Source: Olsenella sp. KH3B4 (GTDB lineage: Bacteria > Actinomycetota > Coriobacteriia > Coriobacteriales > Atopobiaceae). Taken from it: DNA of 54,593 bases. Made by a program: the position numbers and the translations under genes. Shown piece by piece: positions 1-8,592 of the stretch (the first letter of the stretch is position 1; each line of letters opens with the position of its first letter). The stretch is from assembly GCA_900111695.1 (NCBI GenBank), contig FOHD01000013.1:1-54593 (forward strand). Reading direction: 5' to 3'. Below the pieces are notes generated by a model. That model saw nothing but the letters and a program-made list of their open reading frames with translations, had not been told where the DNA came from and did no database searches.

Positions 1-5
1 GCCGG

Positions 6-343
6 GTGCTCCCCGCGTATGCGGGGATGATCCCGACCCCAACATCTACGCGCTGCACATGGCGTGGGTGCTCCCCGCGTATGCGGGGATGATCCCCGCG
101 CCCGCCTTGTCGAGCACCTGGAAGGCTTTGTGCTCCCCGCGTATGCGGGGATGATCCCCACGACTGGCAGCGCGACCTCGGCAGCACCAAGGTGCTCCCC
201 GCGTATGCGGGGATGATCCCGTCCCACGGTACTTGTAGTTATCCCATACTGTGGTGCTCCCCGCGTATGCGGAGATGATCGCGGCAGGGAGTACCAGCGA
301 CCCCCCCGCCAGGCGTGCTCCCCGCGTATGCGGGGATGAACCA
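6..343 (+). CRISPR. CRISPR array, type I-E repeats (leader-distal end)
   Basis: Six repeats of about 29 bp start at 6, 68, 130, 192, 254 and 315, with a period of 61-62 and spacers of 32-33 bp. The first half reads GTGCTCCCCGCGTATGCGG and the unit contains the short CCCCGC/GCGGGG hairpin typical of type I-E repeats. The repeat at 254 has a changed hairpin (GGAGATG) and the one at 315 ends in AACC instead of ATCC. Degenerate repeats mark the leader-distal end, so the leader and probably the cas genes lie to the left, outside the window, and the array is transcribed rightwards. The orientation matches the E. coli I-E repeat read from its leader. Spacers read openly as protein code in at least one frame, as expected for phage-gene protospacers. 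Confidence 0.95.
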
Positions 344-430
344 CATCGCCATCCCAATACGTCGTGTTCCTTTCCGGTGCACCCCGTACATGCCGGGCAA
401 TTTCTTAGCGCTCAAGCTAGCCAACTGCCC

Positions 431-1325
431 AGATTTGTTCGTCGCCTGTTACTCTGGGTGCTTGATGTCGTTTGTGGGATGGCGTCCTACTACATTGCCC
501 TTGCCCTGCGCTTTGGCCAGTTAGGCATCACCGGAGACGAAACCCGCATCGGCAACTACGTCATCCTTACCCTGATGCTCCTGGTCACCTTCCTCAACTT
601 TACGGTACACCGCAACCGCGGCTTCATGAAGCGCACGGGCATCCAGGAGTTTGAGGTCGTACTCAGCTACAACATCTGGCTGCTCGTGGGCATCGCGGTG
701 ATGGTTGTGGCGCTTCACGTCCAGCCGAGTCCTTCTCGCCTGATGCTTCGCTACTTTGTCCTTATCGACGTTGCTATCATGATGATCATGCGCGCCATCG
801 CCAAGGCGGCCCGTGCGCTGCAGAGCAAGGGCGCGCCGTTCTACTCGCAGGAGCGCCTGGGGCTTGGAGGCAAGCACTTCAGGCTGCTCAAGTTCCGCTC
901 CATGGTTGCGGATGCGAACGACGTCGAGAAGTACTTCACGCCAGAGCAGCTGCGCGAGTGGCAGACCGAGCGCAAGGTGGACAACGACCCTCGCGTTACC
1001 GGCATTGGCCGCATCCTGTGCAAAACCTCATTGGACGAGTTCCCGCAGTTCATCAACGTGCTCAGGGGAGACATGTCCATTGTGGGACCCCGTCCCATCG
1101 TGGACGAGGAGATTGTGCATTACGGAGACCGTGCAAGCGGGTTCCTGAGCTGTAAGCCCGGCATCACGGGCTGGTGGCAGGTAGAGGCGAGAAACGATGC
1201 CGACTATGCGTCCGGGCGTCGTCAGTCCCTGGAGCTCTACTATGTGCGCCCATGCATCCGCGACGCTGGACTGGAACATCTTCAAGCGCACCTTTGGCGC
1301 CGTCCTCCACGGGACGGGAAAGTAG
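431..1325 (+). pseudogene. decayed exopolysaccharide sugar transferase (WcaJ/PglC superfamily)
   Basis: The open frame carries two recognisable pieces of a polyprenyl glycosyl-phosphotransferase. The N-terminal piece has four membrane segments (LLLWVLDVV.., NYVILTLMLL.., IWLLVGIAVMVV.., FVLIDVAIMMIM..). The catalytic piece has the family motifs PFYSQERLG, FRLLKFRSM, LDEFPQFINVLRGDMS, VGPRP and KPGITGWWQV. The central CoA-binding-like domain and the membrane helix that normally joins these halves are missing, as by an in-frame internal deletion near position 825. After YYVR (about 1249-1251) an extra C shifts the frame: removing it restores ..DWNIFKRTFGAVLHGTGK and a stop at 1323-1325, the usual family C-terminus. 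No good start or ribosome site is visible, and the reading frame runs back into the CRISPR array. Most likely a pseudogene; a sequencing error could explain the frameshift but not the deletion. Confidence 0.8.
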
Positions 1326-1440
1326 CGGCTGCGTCCTTTAGCGACGAGTCTGTGCCGCTGCCAGTAGGGCAGGGGGGCGAGCCGCGCCTCCATGCGAATT
1401 GGGCGGCATCTCCCGGCTCGTGCGACTTCCGAGGTCCGAA

Positions 1441-1649
1441 TTACGTGCAAAACCGAGGTTGTGTGTAAGTGCGGCACCCGTCCCCGGGGCGGCATGGGCC
1501 CGAGGGGATGCGCGTCCCTGCTCGTCCGGGCCCGGCAACTGGAAGGATGTCGATCATGCGCCCCTGGGGCCCGTGGGTGGCGGTCCGCGGTGGCGGGCTG
1601 CCGCCGTCGGCGGGGATAATAACCCACACAACCTCACTTTTGCACGTAG
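1441..1649. repeat. segment with 28-bp inverted ends, copy 1 (MITE-like)
   Basis: The left end (1442-1469) begins TACGTGCAAAACCGAGGTTG and the right end (1621-1648) is its near inverse, ending CTCACTTTTGCACGTA. The same end sequence bounds 39091-39297, again in inverted orientation and at nearly the same distance (209 versus 207 bp). The interior here is very GC-rich and shows no resemblance to the other copy. No transposase is visible. Confidence 0.6.
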
Positions 1650-1933
1650 AGATGGGAATTCTGGTTGCACGCGGCGCCCTCAGAGGGGTTCTGGCTGTGC
1701 ACGGAGCCCGCAGCAGGCAGCCAGGCGCATAAAGAGCCAGAAAGCAATTGTCCCAGCGGTAATAGACTTCTGCCGGTCGTTTCTTCATGTCCTTTCTGGT
1801 ACGGCATTTACCCTCGGCATCGCGGGGAAGCGATGTGACATCGATAATGAGAAGCGATGACACCGGATGCGATAAGGGGAACGGTTTGCAGGACTCAAAA
1901 GCTGGTCGCCTTGCGTTCTCGGAGAGAGCTGTG

Positions 1934-2152
1934 ATGACCGGCTCCAACCTGCGCCTTTCTCAACTCGTGCGGGGAGTTGGCGGAGCGCGTGACGTTGTTC
2001 TCTGCACTACTGAGGACGGCCGGGAGGTCGTTGCGCTTGCGGGCGAGTGGCCTCGTCTCGACGTGCTCCGCAGTGCGGACGGAAGCCTTGGAGCGGTAAG
2101 GAGAACCAGCCCAGACGCGAAAAAGCGGTACCCTCAGCCTCCGAGGATGTAA
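1934..2152 (+). CDS. possible small hypothetical protein (72 aa)
   Basis: A frame beginning MTGSNLRLSQLVRGVGG follows GGAGAG and uses GC-rich codons like its neighbours over its first 55 codons. I do not recognise a family. It ends in a low-quality tail (KKRYPQPPRM), so it may be a truncated remnant. Kept only as a weak candidate. Confidence 0.2.
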   Translation: MTGSNLRLSQLVRGVGGARDVVLCTTEDGREVVALAGEWPRLDVLRSADGSLGAVRRTSPDAKKRYPQPPRM

Positions 2153-2259
2153 TAATCCTCGAACTCATTCGACCGCTCTGCCGTAAGCCCATCACTCACA
2201 TTCAGAGCTGGGGTTATGCTAACCATGTGGTCACACCCACCTCTTCCCAAGGAGTCACC

Positions 2260-3102
2260 ATGGACGTACTCGCTCGCGTTGATGCCGTCTGGCAGACTCA
2301 CCGCACAGATCCCGATGCTCTTGAGCAGGCGCTTCTCTCCCTGCGCGACGAAGTCTCGCTCTCCTGTGGCGAGGCCTCCCCGGAATACGTGACTCTTTGC
2401 AACGAGCTTGGCTCGTTCTATCGTTCGCGCGGAGACTACCAGAATGGCGAGAAGTCCTTCCACGCCGCGCTCGAGGGCATCGAGGCGCTGGCCGGTCGCA
2501 GCGATGCCTACGCTACCTGTCTGGACAATCTCGCCGAACTCTACCGCCTCGACGGCCGCCTGGACGAGTGCGCCAGTGCCCTCGCTGAGGCATCCGTGCT
2601 TTTCTCCAGTCGTCACTCTCTCGAATATGCCGCCTGTCTCAACTACCAGGGACATCTTTGCATGGCGCGTCGCGATCCGACGGGCGCCCGGGCGCGATAC
2701 CAGTCTGCCTTGGACATCGTGCGCGAGAACGGCTCGCCGGCCTTCGAGCTTTCCACGGCTTTTGTCAACGTGGCGAGTGCCCTCATGGGCGAGAACAGCC
2801 TCCCCGAGGCGGCCCGCTATCTCGATGCCGCCTGTGACCTCTATCGCGACGGGTCGCTTCGTCGTGGTCCCCACTTTGCCTCGCTTCTCAATTCTCTGGC
2901 CACGTTACGCGATCGCATGGGGGACGTACCCTCCGCGCGCTCGGCGTACGAAGAGGTTCTCGACATCCTTGAGGCCGGCCTTCCCGTGAACCCGGATGAT
3001 GCTCGCACCGCCCTGGGCAACGCGGCCTCGTTCTTCTCGCGCACTTCAGATGCCCGGGGCGCCGCACGCGTCGATGCCTTGCGCGGGTCCCTTACGCGGT
3101 AA
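2260..3102 (+). CDS. tetratricopeptide-repeat protein
   Basis: A 280-residue soluble protein made almost wholly of TPR-like helix pairs. Repeats are visible around residues 45-80 (LCNELGSFYRSRGDYQNGEKSF), 85-120 (CLDNLAELYRLDGRLDECASAL), 125-160 (CLNYQGHLCMARRDPTGARARY), 165-205 (AFVNVASALMGENSLPEAARYL) and 210-250 (LLNSLATLRDRMGDVPSARSAY). The pattern is the 'count children by age' type found in kinesin-light-chain-like TPRs, which serve as protein-binding scaffolds. The start is the ATG after AAGGAG at 2249-2254; the longer upstream frame is not needed. It overlaps the 3' end of the opposite-strand DUF4037 gene by 11 bp, tail to tail, and probably works with it. No signal peptide; cytoplasmic. 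The exact role is unknown. Confidence 0.85.
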   Translation: MDVLARVDAVWQTHRTDPDALEQALLSLRDEVSLSCGEASPEYVTLCNELGSFYRSRGDYQNGEKSFHAALEGIEALAGRSDAYATCLDNLAELYRLDGRLDECASALAEASVLFSSRHSLEYAACLNYQGHLCMARRDPTGARARYQSALDIVRENGSPAFELSTAFVNVASALMGENSLPEAARYLDAACDLYRDGSLRRGPHFASLLNSLATLRDRMGDVPSARSAYEEVLDILEAGLPVNPDDARTALGNAASFFSRTSDARGAARVDALRGSLTR

Positions 3103-4069
3103 CGGGAGCCATGAGGTCCGTCGCGCGCAGCATCTCGTCACAAATGTGGGAGTTCACCTCAACGGCCTGTGCGAGGAGGAAGCCGTCCTCGCTCTGGGAG
3201 AGCCCCTCTGCGTGCAGCACCTCAATCAGCGTGTTGCTTGCGCGCTCGACTTGGCGCTCGGCTAGCTCGACGTTGCCCGCGCGCCACGCGGCAAGCACCG
3301 CGCCGAGTGCCTCGTGCACGTCACGCCCTACGGGGCCCAAGCCGTCCAGCCCTCGTGGTGCCCACTTGTAGAACGGCGAGTAGCGGCGCGAGAGCGCATA
3401 GACCGCATGCGTTGCGGACTCAGAAAAGCGTGAGAGGCACGAGAGCGCGGCGAGCTTCTCACCGCGACGCGCCTGTCGTCCAAAGTTGTACTGCCCTGCC
3501 TGGGCTGCAATGGCGCAGTCGTGTGCAATGAGCTTCAACCGCAGGTCTTTGGGGTAGTAGGCCAGAAGTCGCTGCCGCACGCGCGTGAAGCGGCCGCTTG
3601 TGTCGAGAAAGACCTCGCCATTGGTTGCCGCGGCAAGCGCGCGCTCGGGGATGCGTCGCCACTCGTCAATGCTCGACGGCAGTCCCGGTGACCCCAGAAG
3701 CCACGCGTAGAACCCGTCCACGGGAAAGACGCCCACGCGTCTCTCTCCCATGTGCTCGGAGGTGGTGTCGCGCGGCGGAAAGCCGGCAAAGCCGCGCGCG
3801 GCAATCGCGCGGTAGCGCTCCTGGAGAGCCGTGCCCGCCTCCCGCCAGTCTGCCGGGTCCAGCCACACGCAGTAACCGGGTCCCCAGTCGTGGTCGCGCG
3901 ACGTCTCGTCGTCAAAGCCCAGACACTCGGAACCTGCGCCCACGAGACCTGCCGCCATACGATCTTGCAGGTACTCGTGGCCGCCTGCGAGAAGCTCGTC
4001 TACTGTTGCCTCGAAGAACGCCCGCGACAAGGCGAGACCGGTCGCGGGCGTGTCTGCGTCTTCTCGCAT
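3092..4069 (-). CDS. DUF4037 protein, nucleotidyltransferase fold
   Basis: A 325-residue protein of the DUF4037 family. Near residue 35 it has a nucleotidyltransferase-like signature, GSECLGFDD..SRDHDWGPG, in which GS and the paired aspartates would bind metal and nucleotide in the polymerase-beta superfamily. A helical C-terminal half follows. The start at 4069 places it 10 bp after the stop of DUF4125 on the same strand, so the two form one operon; longer in-frame starts would run through the DUF4125 coding end. No characterised member is known to me, so substrate and reaction are open: nucleotidyl transfer to a small molecule, RNA or protein is possible. Neighbouring TPR and DUF4125 genes suggest a three-part system. 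Confidence 0.85.
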   Translation of the reverse strand: MREDADTPATGLALSRAFFEATVDELLAGGHEYLQDRMAAGLVGAGSECLGFDDETSRDHDWGPGYCVWLDPADWREAGTALQERYRAIAARGFAGFPPRDTTSEHMGERRVGVFPVDGFYAWLLGSPGLPSSIDEWRRIPERALAAATNGEVFLDTSGRFTRVRQRLLAYYPKDLRLKLIAHDCAIAAQAGQYNFGRQARRGEKLAALSCLSRFSESATHAVYALSRRYSPFYKWAPRGLDGLGPVGRDVHEALGAVLAAWRAGNVELAERQVERASNTLIEVLHAEGLSQSEDGFLLAQAVEVNSHICDEMLRATDLMAPVTA

Positions 4070-4079
4070 TGCGTCAGCC

Positions 4080-4778
4080 CTAGTCGCAGCAGCCGCAGCA
4101 GCCAAAGGAGACTTCGAACTCTGGGTCGAGCCCCTGCTCGGACATGGTCCCCTTAGCGATGGCCTCGTCGGCCGCGGCCAGGTTGGGATAGCCGTATGCA
4201 CGGGCTTCCTCCGCAGCCACACGTTCCTGCAGGTTCACGCCCTCGCTGGCGAGGGCGCCATAGTGGGCGAGAAGCACGCGCAGCGTGCGCTCTGAATAGG
4301 TGGAAAGCTCGCCTCTGGAGTAGGTCTCGATCGAGGTGACCTCGTGCGTGTCCGCGCTGCTGCGCACAGGACGGCCCCTGCCCGTGAAGTGCGGATACGT
4401 CGACGCCAGCTGATCTGCCCACCCAAGCTCGATCTCTACGATTTGCTCGATGAGGGCGCGCTTCTCGGCGGGGACCTCCGGCACGGAGTCGCGAAGCGCT
4501 GCGAACTCCTCCGGGTGGGTCGACTCCATCATGTAGGCGTACTTCTCGGCGACGGGATTCCTGCCGGCTTGGATGGCGTCTGCGAGGTCGTCGGCGTAGG
4601 AGTCGAGCGCCTCGTCCGGCCAGGCGTCAAACTGTGCGCGGCGCATGGCCGAGAAGGTATTGGGCATGTCCTGGCAGTCTGCCCGCCCGCCAACGTTCTG
4701 CACCGCCTGGAACAACTCCCATTCGGCAAGCACGATATTGCCAATAATCTCGTCCCGCTCTTCCTTCTTGTACGCCAT
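4080..4778 (-). CDS. DUF4125 family protein
   Basis: A 232-residue soluble protein matching the DUF4125 pattern: N-terminal IIGNIVLAEWELFQAVQN.. GGRADCQ, then ..MRRAQFDAW and a helical body rich in acidic residues. It ends in a cysteine cluster, GCCGCCD, which could bind a metal; I have no functional reference for it. The ATG at 4778 follows GAGGGGAGCG. It is the first gene of a two-gene operon with DUF4037. Between it and the exporter genes lies a palindromic repeat at 4892-4924. Function unknown. Confidence 0.85.
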   Translation of the reverse strand: MAYKKEERDEIIGNIVLAEWELFQAVQNVGGRADCQDMPNTFSAMRRAQFDAWPDEALDSYADDLADAIQAGRNPVAEKYAYMMESTHPEEFAALRDSVPEVPAEKRALIEQIVEIELGWADQLASTYPHFTGRGRPVRSSADTHEVTSIETYSRGELSTYSERTLRVLLAHYGALASEGVNLQERVAAEEARAYGYPNLAAADEAIAKGTMSEQGLDPEFEVSFGCCGCCD

Positions 4779-4891
4779 GCCCGCTCCCCTCGTTCCACGT
4801 CAACTTCCCGACACCTCACAAATAGCAGCTAGGACAGGTGATCGGGGACCTTAATCGGGGAGAGGCCCTGTTCGCAGGATGAGGGGGCGGC

Positions 4892-4924
4892 AATGAGACA
4901 AAGGGACTGTCCCTTTGTCTCATT
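4892..4924. repeat. 33-bp palindromic repeat, copy A
   Basis: A perfect inverted repeat with 16-bp arms (AATGAGACAAAGGGAC) around one unpaired T. It is one of four near-identical copies here (others at 9103, 22711, 53744). The stop codon TGA of the downstream ABC half-transporter lies inside it. The RNA form would be a very stable hairpin, so it may terminate or insulate transcription or stabilise mRNA ends. Confidence 0.95.
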
Positions 4925-6773
4925 CCAGCTCGCGGGTGCCGGTCCAGAGCTGCCAGTACTCGCCGCGCTGCGCGAGCAGCTCCTCGTGGGTGCCGCGCTC
5001 CACAATGCGCCCGTGCTCAAGCACCATGATCGCGTTTGCGTTGCGCACGGTGGAGAGCCGGTGCGCAATCACAAAGACCGTTCGACCGCGCATGAGGGCG
5101 TCCATACCGCGGGCAATAAGCGCCTCGGTGCGGGTGTCGACGCTCGAGGTGGCCTCGTCCAGGATGAGCACGGGCGGGTCGCTCACGGCCGCGCGAGCGA
5201 TGGCGATGAGCTGCCGCTGTCCCTGGCTGAGGTTCGCCCCGTCGGTCGTGACCTGCGTGTCGTAGCCCTGCGGCAGGCGCGAGATGAACGAGTCCGCGTT
5301 TGCCACGCGTGCGGCGTGGCGCACCTCCTCGTCGGTGGCGTCGAGCTTGCCAAAGCGGATGTTGTCGGCGATGCTCCCGCGGAAGAGGTGAGTGTCCTGC
5401 AGCACGATGCCCAGAGACGAGCGAAGCGATGCCTTCTTGATGTCGCGCATATTGATGCCGTCGTAGGTTATCTCGCCAGCGCGCACGTCGTAGAAGCGAT
5501 TGATGAGATTCGTGATGGTGGTCTTGCCCGCGCCCGTTGAACCCACAAAGGCGATTTTCTGCCCGGGCTTCGCAAAGAGCGAGAGGTTCGCAAGTACCGT
5601 CTGGTCCTCGTCGTAGCCAAAGGTGACGTTGTCAAAGCGTACGTCGCCGGCGAGAGGAACCACGCTCCCGTCCTCGCGACGCCACTGCCAGCCCGCGGCA
5701 CCGGCGGCCATGCGGCGGTTGTCGTCCGCCGCGTCGTCGACCGCGTCCACGCGCTCCAGCGTGACCGCGCCCTCGTCCTTCTCGGCAGGCACCTCCATCA
5801 CGGCAAAGACCCGCTCGGCGCCGGCGAGCGCCGTGAGCATGAAGTTGCCCAGCTGCGTGAGCTGGTTGATGGGCATGGCCGCCTGTCGAACAAACACCAG
5901 GTAGCTGGCCAGGCTGCCCACACCCATGTGGCCGCCTATGGCGAGCGCGGCGCCCACCACGGCCACCACGGCGTAGTTTGTGTACGAGATGGCCACCGTC
6001 GCCGGTACCATCGTCGAGGCGTAGGCCTGGGCGCCGGTGCCGCTCCTGCGCAGGTCCTCGTTGAGGGCACGGAAGCCCTCGAGGTTCTCGCCCTCGTGGT
6101 TGAAGACCTTGACGACCTTCTGCCCGGCGATCATCTCCTCCACGTAGCCGTCCAGCGCGCCCAGCGTGCGCTGCTGCTGCGAGAAGAGCCGCTTGGAGCG
6201 CCTGCCCGAGAAGCGCACGTAGGCCACGATGATCGCGTCGCAGGCCAGCGTGATGAGCGTGAGCCGCCAGTCGAGGACCACTAGGAGCACGATGGTCCCC
6301 ACGGTCTGGATGGCCGCCTGCACCATGTTGGCAAAGCCGTTGTTGAGCGCCTCGGAGATGGTGTCTACGTCGTTGGTGAAGTAGCTCATCACGTCGCCGT
6401 TGCGCGTGCGGTCGAACCACGAGAGCGGAAGCGTCTCGATGTGGCCGAGAAGGTCGCGGCGAATGTCGAAGACGACGCGCTGCGCCGCGCGCACCATGGT
6501 CTGGGTGTAGCCCACGCTTGCGGCGACCCCCGCGGCGTAGATGGCGGCAGTTGCGGCAACGAGATGGACGAAGCGCGTCCAGTCGCCCGCGCCCACGGCG
6601 TCTACCACGGGTTTTATCATGTACGTTCCGGCGAGGTTTGCCCCGCCTGTCACGCAGACCAGAACCGCTACGGCCAAAAGCTGCCAGCGGGCGTGGCCTA
6701 GGTACGAGAGGAACCTTCTCAGCGTGTGCCGCAGGTTCTTGGGGCCCGCGGGGGCGCCTCCTCTACCGGGCAT
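4920..6773 (-). CDS. ABC exporter half-transporter, catalytic subunit
   Basis: A 617-residue type IV ABC exporter half: about six membrane helices in residues 30-320 and a nucleotide-binding domain with Walker A GSTGAGKT (411-418), Q-loop VLQD, a variant signature LSQGQ (515-519), Walker B VLILDE with catalytic Glu540, and the switch histidine in IAHRLSTV. It pairs with the upstream gene, whose ATP site is degenerate, as in LmrCD, BmrCD and TM287/288 heterodimers. A 50-residue insertion (about 335-380) precedes the ATPase domain. The ATG at 6773 has AAGGAGG upstream and overlaps the previous gene by 11 bp. Likely exports drugs or other hydrophobic compounds under MarR control; the substrate is not known. 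Confidence 0.93.
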   Translation of the reverse strand: MPGRGGAPAGPKNLRHTLRRFLSYLGHARWQLLAVAVLVCVTGGANLAGTYMIKPVVDAVGAGDWTRFVHLVAATAAIYAAGVAASVGYTQTMVRAAQRVVFDIRRDLLGHIETLPLSWFDRTRNGDVMSYFTNDVDTISEALNNGFANMVQAAIQTVGTIVLLVVLDWRLTLITLACDAIIVAYVRFSGRRSKRLFSQQQRTLGALDGYVEEMIAGQKVVKVFNHEGENLEGFRALNEDLRRSGTGAQAYASTMVPATVAISYTNYAVVAVVGAALAIGGHMGVGSLASYLVFVRQAAMPINQLTQLGNFMLTALAGAERVFAVMEVPAEKDEGAVTLERVDAVDDAADDNRRMAAGAAGWQWRREDGSVVPLAGDVRFDNVTFGYDEDQTVLANLSLFAKPGQKIAFVGSTGAGKTTITNLINRFYDVRAGEITYDGINMRDIKKASLRSSLGIVLQDTHLFRGSIADNIRFGKLDATDEEVRHAARVANADSFISRLPQGYDTQVTTDGANLSQGQRQLIAIARAAVSDPPVLILDEATSSVDTRTEALIARGMDALMRGRTVFVIAHRLSTVRNANAIMVLEHGRIVERGTHEELLAQRGEYWQLWTGTRELE

Positions 6774-8592
6774 TGGGGGCCTCCTTCCTGGTGGCGGCTG
6801 TGGTGCCGGCTGCGGTTGCGGTGGCCCCGGCAGGCGCGGTGCCGGCTGCGGGCGCGGTGCCGCCTGCGGCTGCGGTGCCGCCCACCTGCGACTCGTAAAG
6901 CTCGCGGTAGATGTTGTCCGTGCGGAGCAGCTCTTCGTGCGTCCCCGTGGCGTGTACGCGTCCGTCCTCAAGGACCACGATCTGGTCGGCGTCCATGACC
7001 GAGGCCACACGCTGGGCAATCACGACCTTCGTGACGTTCTTGAGCTGGGCGAGGTTCTTGCGAATGCGGGCGTCGGTGGCCATGTCGCATGCGGAGGTCG
7101 AGTCGTCGAAGACCAGCACGCGCGGGTGCTTGAGCAGCGTGCGGGCAATGCAGAGGCGCTGCTTCTGGCCGCCGGAGACGTTGCCGCCGCCGTGGCCCAG
7201 GTCCGCGTCGAGCCCGCCGATGCGGTCCAGGAACTCGTCCGCGCAGGCCAGCTGGCAGGCGCGGAGCAGCTCCTCGTCCGTCGCCGCGGCGTTGCCCCAG
7301 CGCAGGTTGTCGCGGACGGTGCCCGTGAACAGGACGTTCTTCTGGAGCACTATGCCCACGCCATCGCGCAGCGCGGCAAGGTCGTACTCGCGCACGTCGT
7401 GGCCGCCCACCTCGACGCTTCCCGAGCTTGCGTCGTAGAGTCGCGCCATGAGCTGCACGAGCGAGGTCTTGCCCGAGCCCGTGGCGCCAAGCACCCCAAC
7501 AGTTGAGCCGGCGGGGAAGTGCAGGCTCACGTGCGAGAGGACGTCCTTCTCGGCCGTGGGCGAGTACTTGAAGGAGACGTCGCGGAAGGTGACGTCGCCG
7601 GTGGTCACGCGGCTGATGCCGTGCGCGGGGCTCTCTATGGCGGGCTTCTCGCGCAGCACCTCGCTCACGCGGTGGATGCTCGTGACGGCGCGCGCAAGCA
7701 GCAGGAACACGTTGGAGATCATCATCAGCGAGTTCATGATGAGAAGCACGTAGCTCATAAATCCCGTGAGCGTGCCCACGCCCATCTCGCCCGCCATGAT
7801 CATCTGGCCGCCAAACCAGAGGAGGGCCACGCTTGCCACGTTCATCGAGAGCGTGAAGACGGGCGTGTTGATGACGGCGGTCCTAAAGGTGCGCGTGGCG
7901 GCGTTTGCCAGGCGCGCGTTGACCTGCTCGAAGCGCTCGGCCACGTAGCCCTCGCGCACGTAGGCCTTGATGGCGCGGATGGCGACGAGGTCCTCCTGAA
8001 GCGTGTCGTTGAGCTGGTCCATCGCGTGCTGCATGGCGCCAAAGAGCGGGGCCACATGGTGCACGATAAGCGCCAGGGCGCATGCCAGCGCGGGCAGGAT
8101 CACAAAGAAGACCACGGCAAGCTTGGCGCTCATGGTGCAGGCGATGACGAGGCCGCACACGAGCATGACCGGTCCTCTCAGCATGGGCCTGAAGCCCATC
8201 ACGAGGGCGTTCTGAATCACGGTGACGTCGGTGGTCATGCGCGTGACCAGCGACGACGTGTCAAAGTCGTCGAGGTTGGAGAAGGCGAAGCCCTGCACGT
8301 GGGCGTACTCGGCCTCGCGGAGACCGGCGCCAAGTCCCATGGCAACCTCGGCGGAGAAGCGCGCGTAGCCCATGCCCAGGGCGCCTGCGCACACGGCGAG
8401 CGCCACCATGCGGGCGCCGAGCGCAAGGACGAGTCCCATGTCGCCCGTGGACACGCCCACGTCGACGATGCTCGCCATCACGAAGGGGATGCAGAGCTCG
8501 AGCGTGGCCTCGGTGAAGGCGCAGAGCGCGGCGAGAACGAACTGCCTGCGGTAGGGCCTGAGGTAGCGGGAGACGAGGGCGAGGTCACTCAT
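6763..8592 (-). CDS. ABC exporter half-transporter, degenerate-site subunit
   Basis: A 609-residue half-transporter with six membrane helices (residues 15-310) and an ATPase domain with Walker A GATGSGKT (369-376) and signature VSGGQ (472-476). Two catalytic residues differ from canonical exporters: Walker B reads VLVFDD, so Asp497 replaces the catalytic Glu, and the switch histidine is Gln527 (IAQRV). These are the known hallmarks of the non-hydrolysing site in heterodimeric exporters, whose partner here is the next gene. The last 40 residues are a low-complexity Ala/Gly/Thr tail of unknown purpose. The start at 8592 overlaps the MarR stop by 8 bp, so translation is coupled through the three-gene operon. 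Confidence 0.93.
   Translation of the reverse strand: MSDLALVSRYLRPYRRQFVLAALCAFTEATLELCIPFVMASIVDVGVSTGDMGLVLALGARMVALAVCAGALGMGYARFSAEVAMGLGAGLREAEYAHVQGFAFSNLDDFDTSSLVTRMTTDVTVIQNALVMGFRPMLRGPVMLVCGLVIACTMSAKLAVVFFVILPALACALALIVHHVAPLFGAMQHAMDQLNDTLQEDLVAIRAIKAYVREGYVAERFEQVNARLANAATRTFRTAVINTPVFTLSMNVASVALLWFGGQMIMAGEMGVGTLTGFMSYVLLIMNSLMMISNVFLLLARAVTSIHRVSEVLREKPAIESPAHGISRVTTGDVTFRDVSFKYSPTAEKDVLSHVSLHFPAGSTVGVLGATGSGKTSLVQLMARLYDASSGSVEVGGHDVREYDLAALRDGVGIVLQKNVLFTGTVRDNLRWGNAAATDEELLRACQLACADEFLDRIGGLDADLGHGGGNVSGGQKQRLCIARTLLKHPRVLVFDDSTSACDMATDARIRKNLAQLKNVTKVVIAQRVASVMDADQIVVLEDGRVHATGTHEELLRTDNIYRELYESQVGGTAAAGGTAPAAGTAPAGATATAAGTTAATRKEAPNAR

Larger units (their letters stand above)
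1326..2259. other. gene-poor spacer of about 930 bp
   Basis: No confident gene. It contains the inverted-repeat-ended segment at 1441-1649 and a weak small frame at 1934-2152, both described separately. The remainder shows no clear promoter or terminator. Together with the decayed sugar transferase it looks like a site of past insertion and deletion. Confidence 0.6.

Noticed and set aside
251..430. Open frame beginning in the CRISPR repeat and running into the sugar transferase
   Set aside because: The peptide from repeats and spacers has no homology, and the start at a repeat has no ribosome site.
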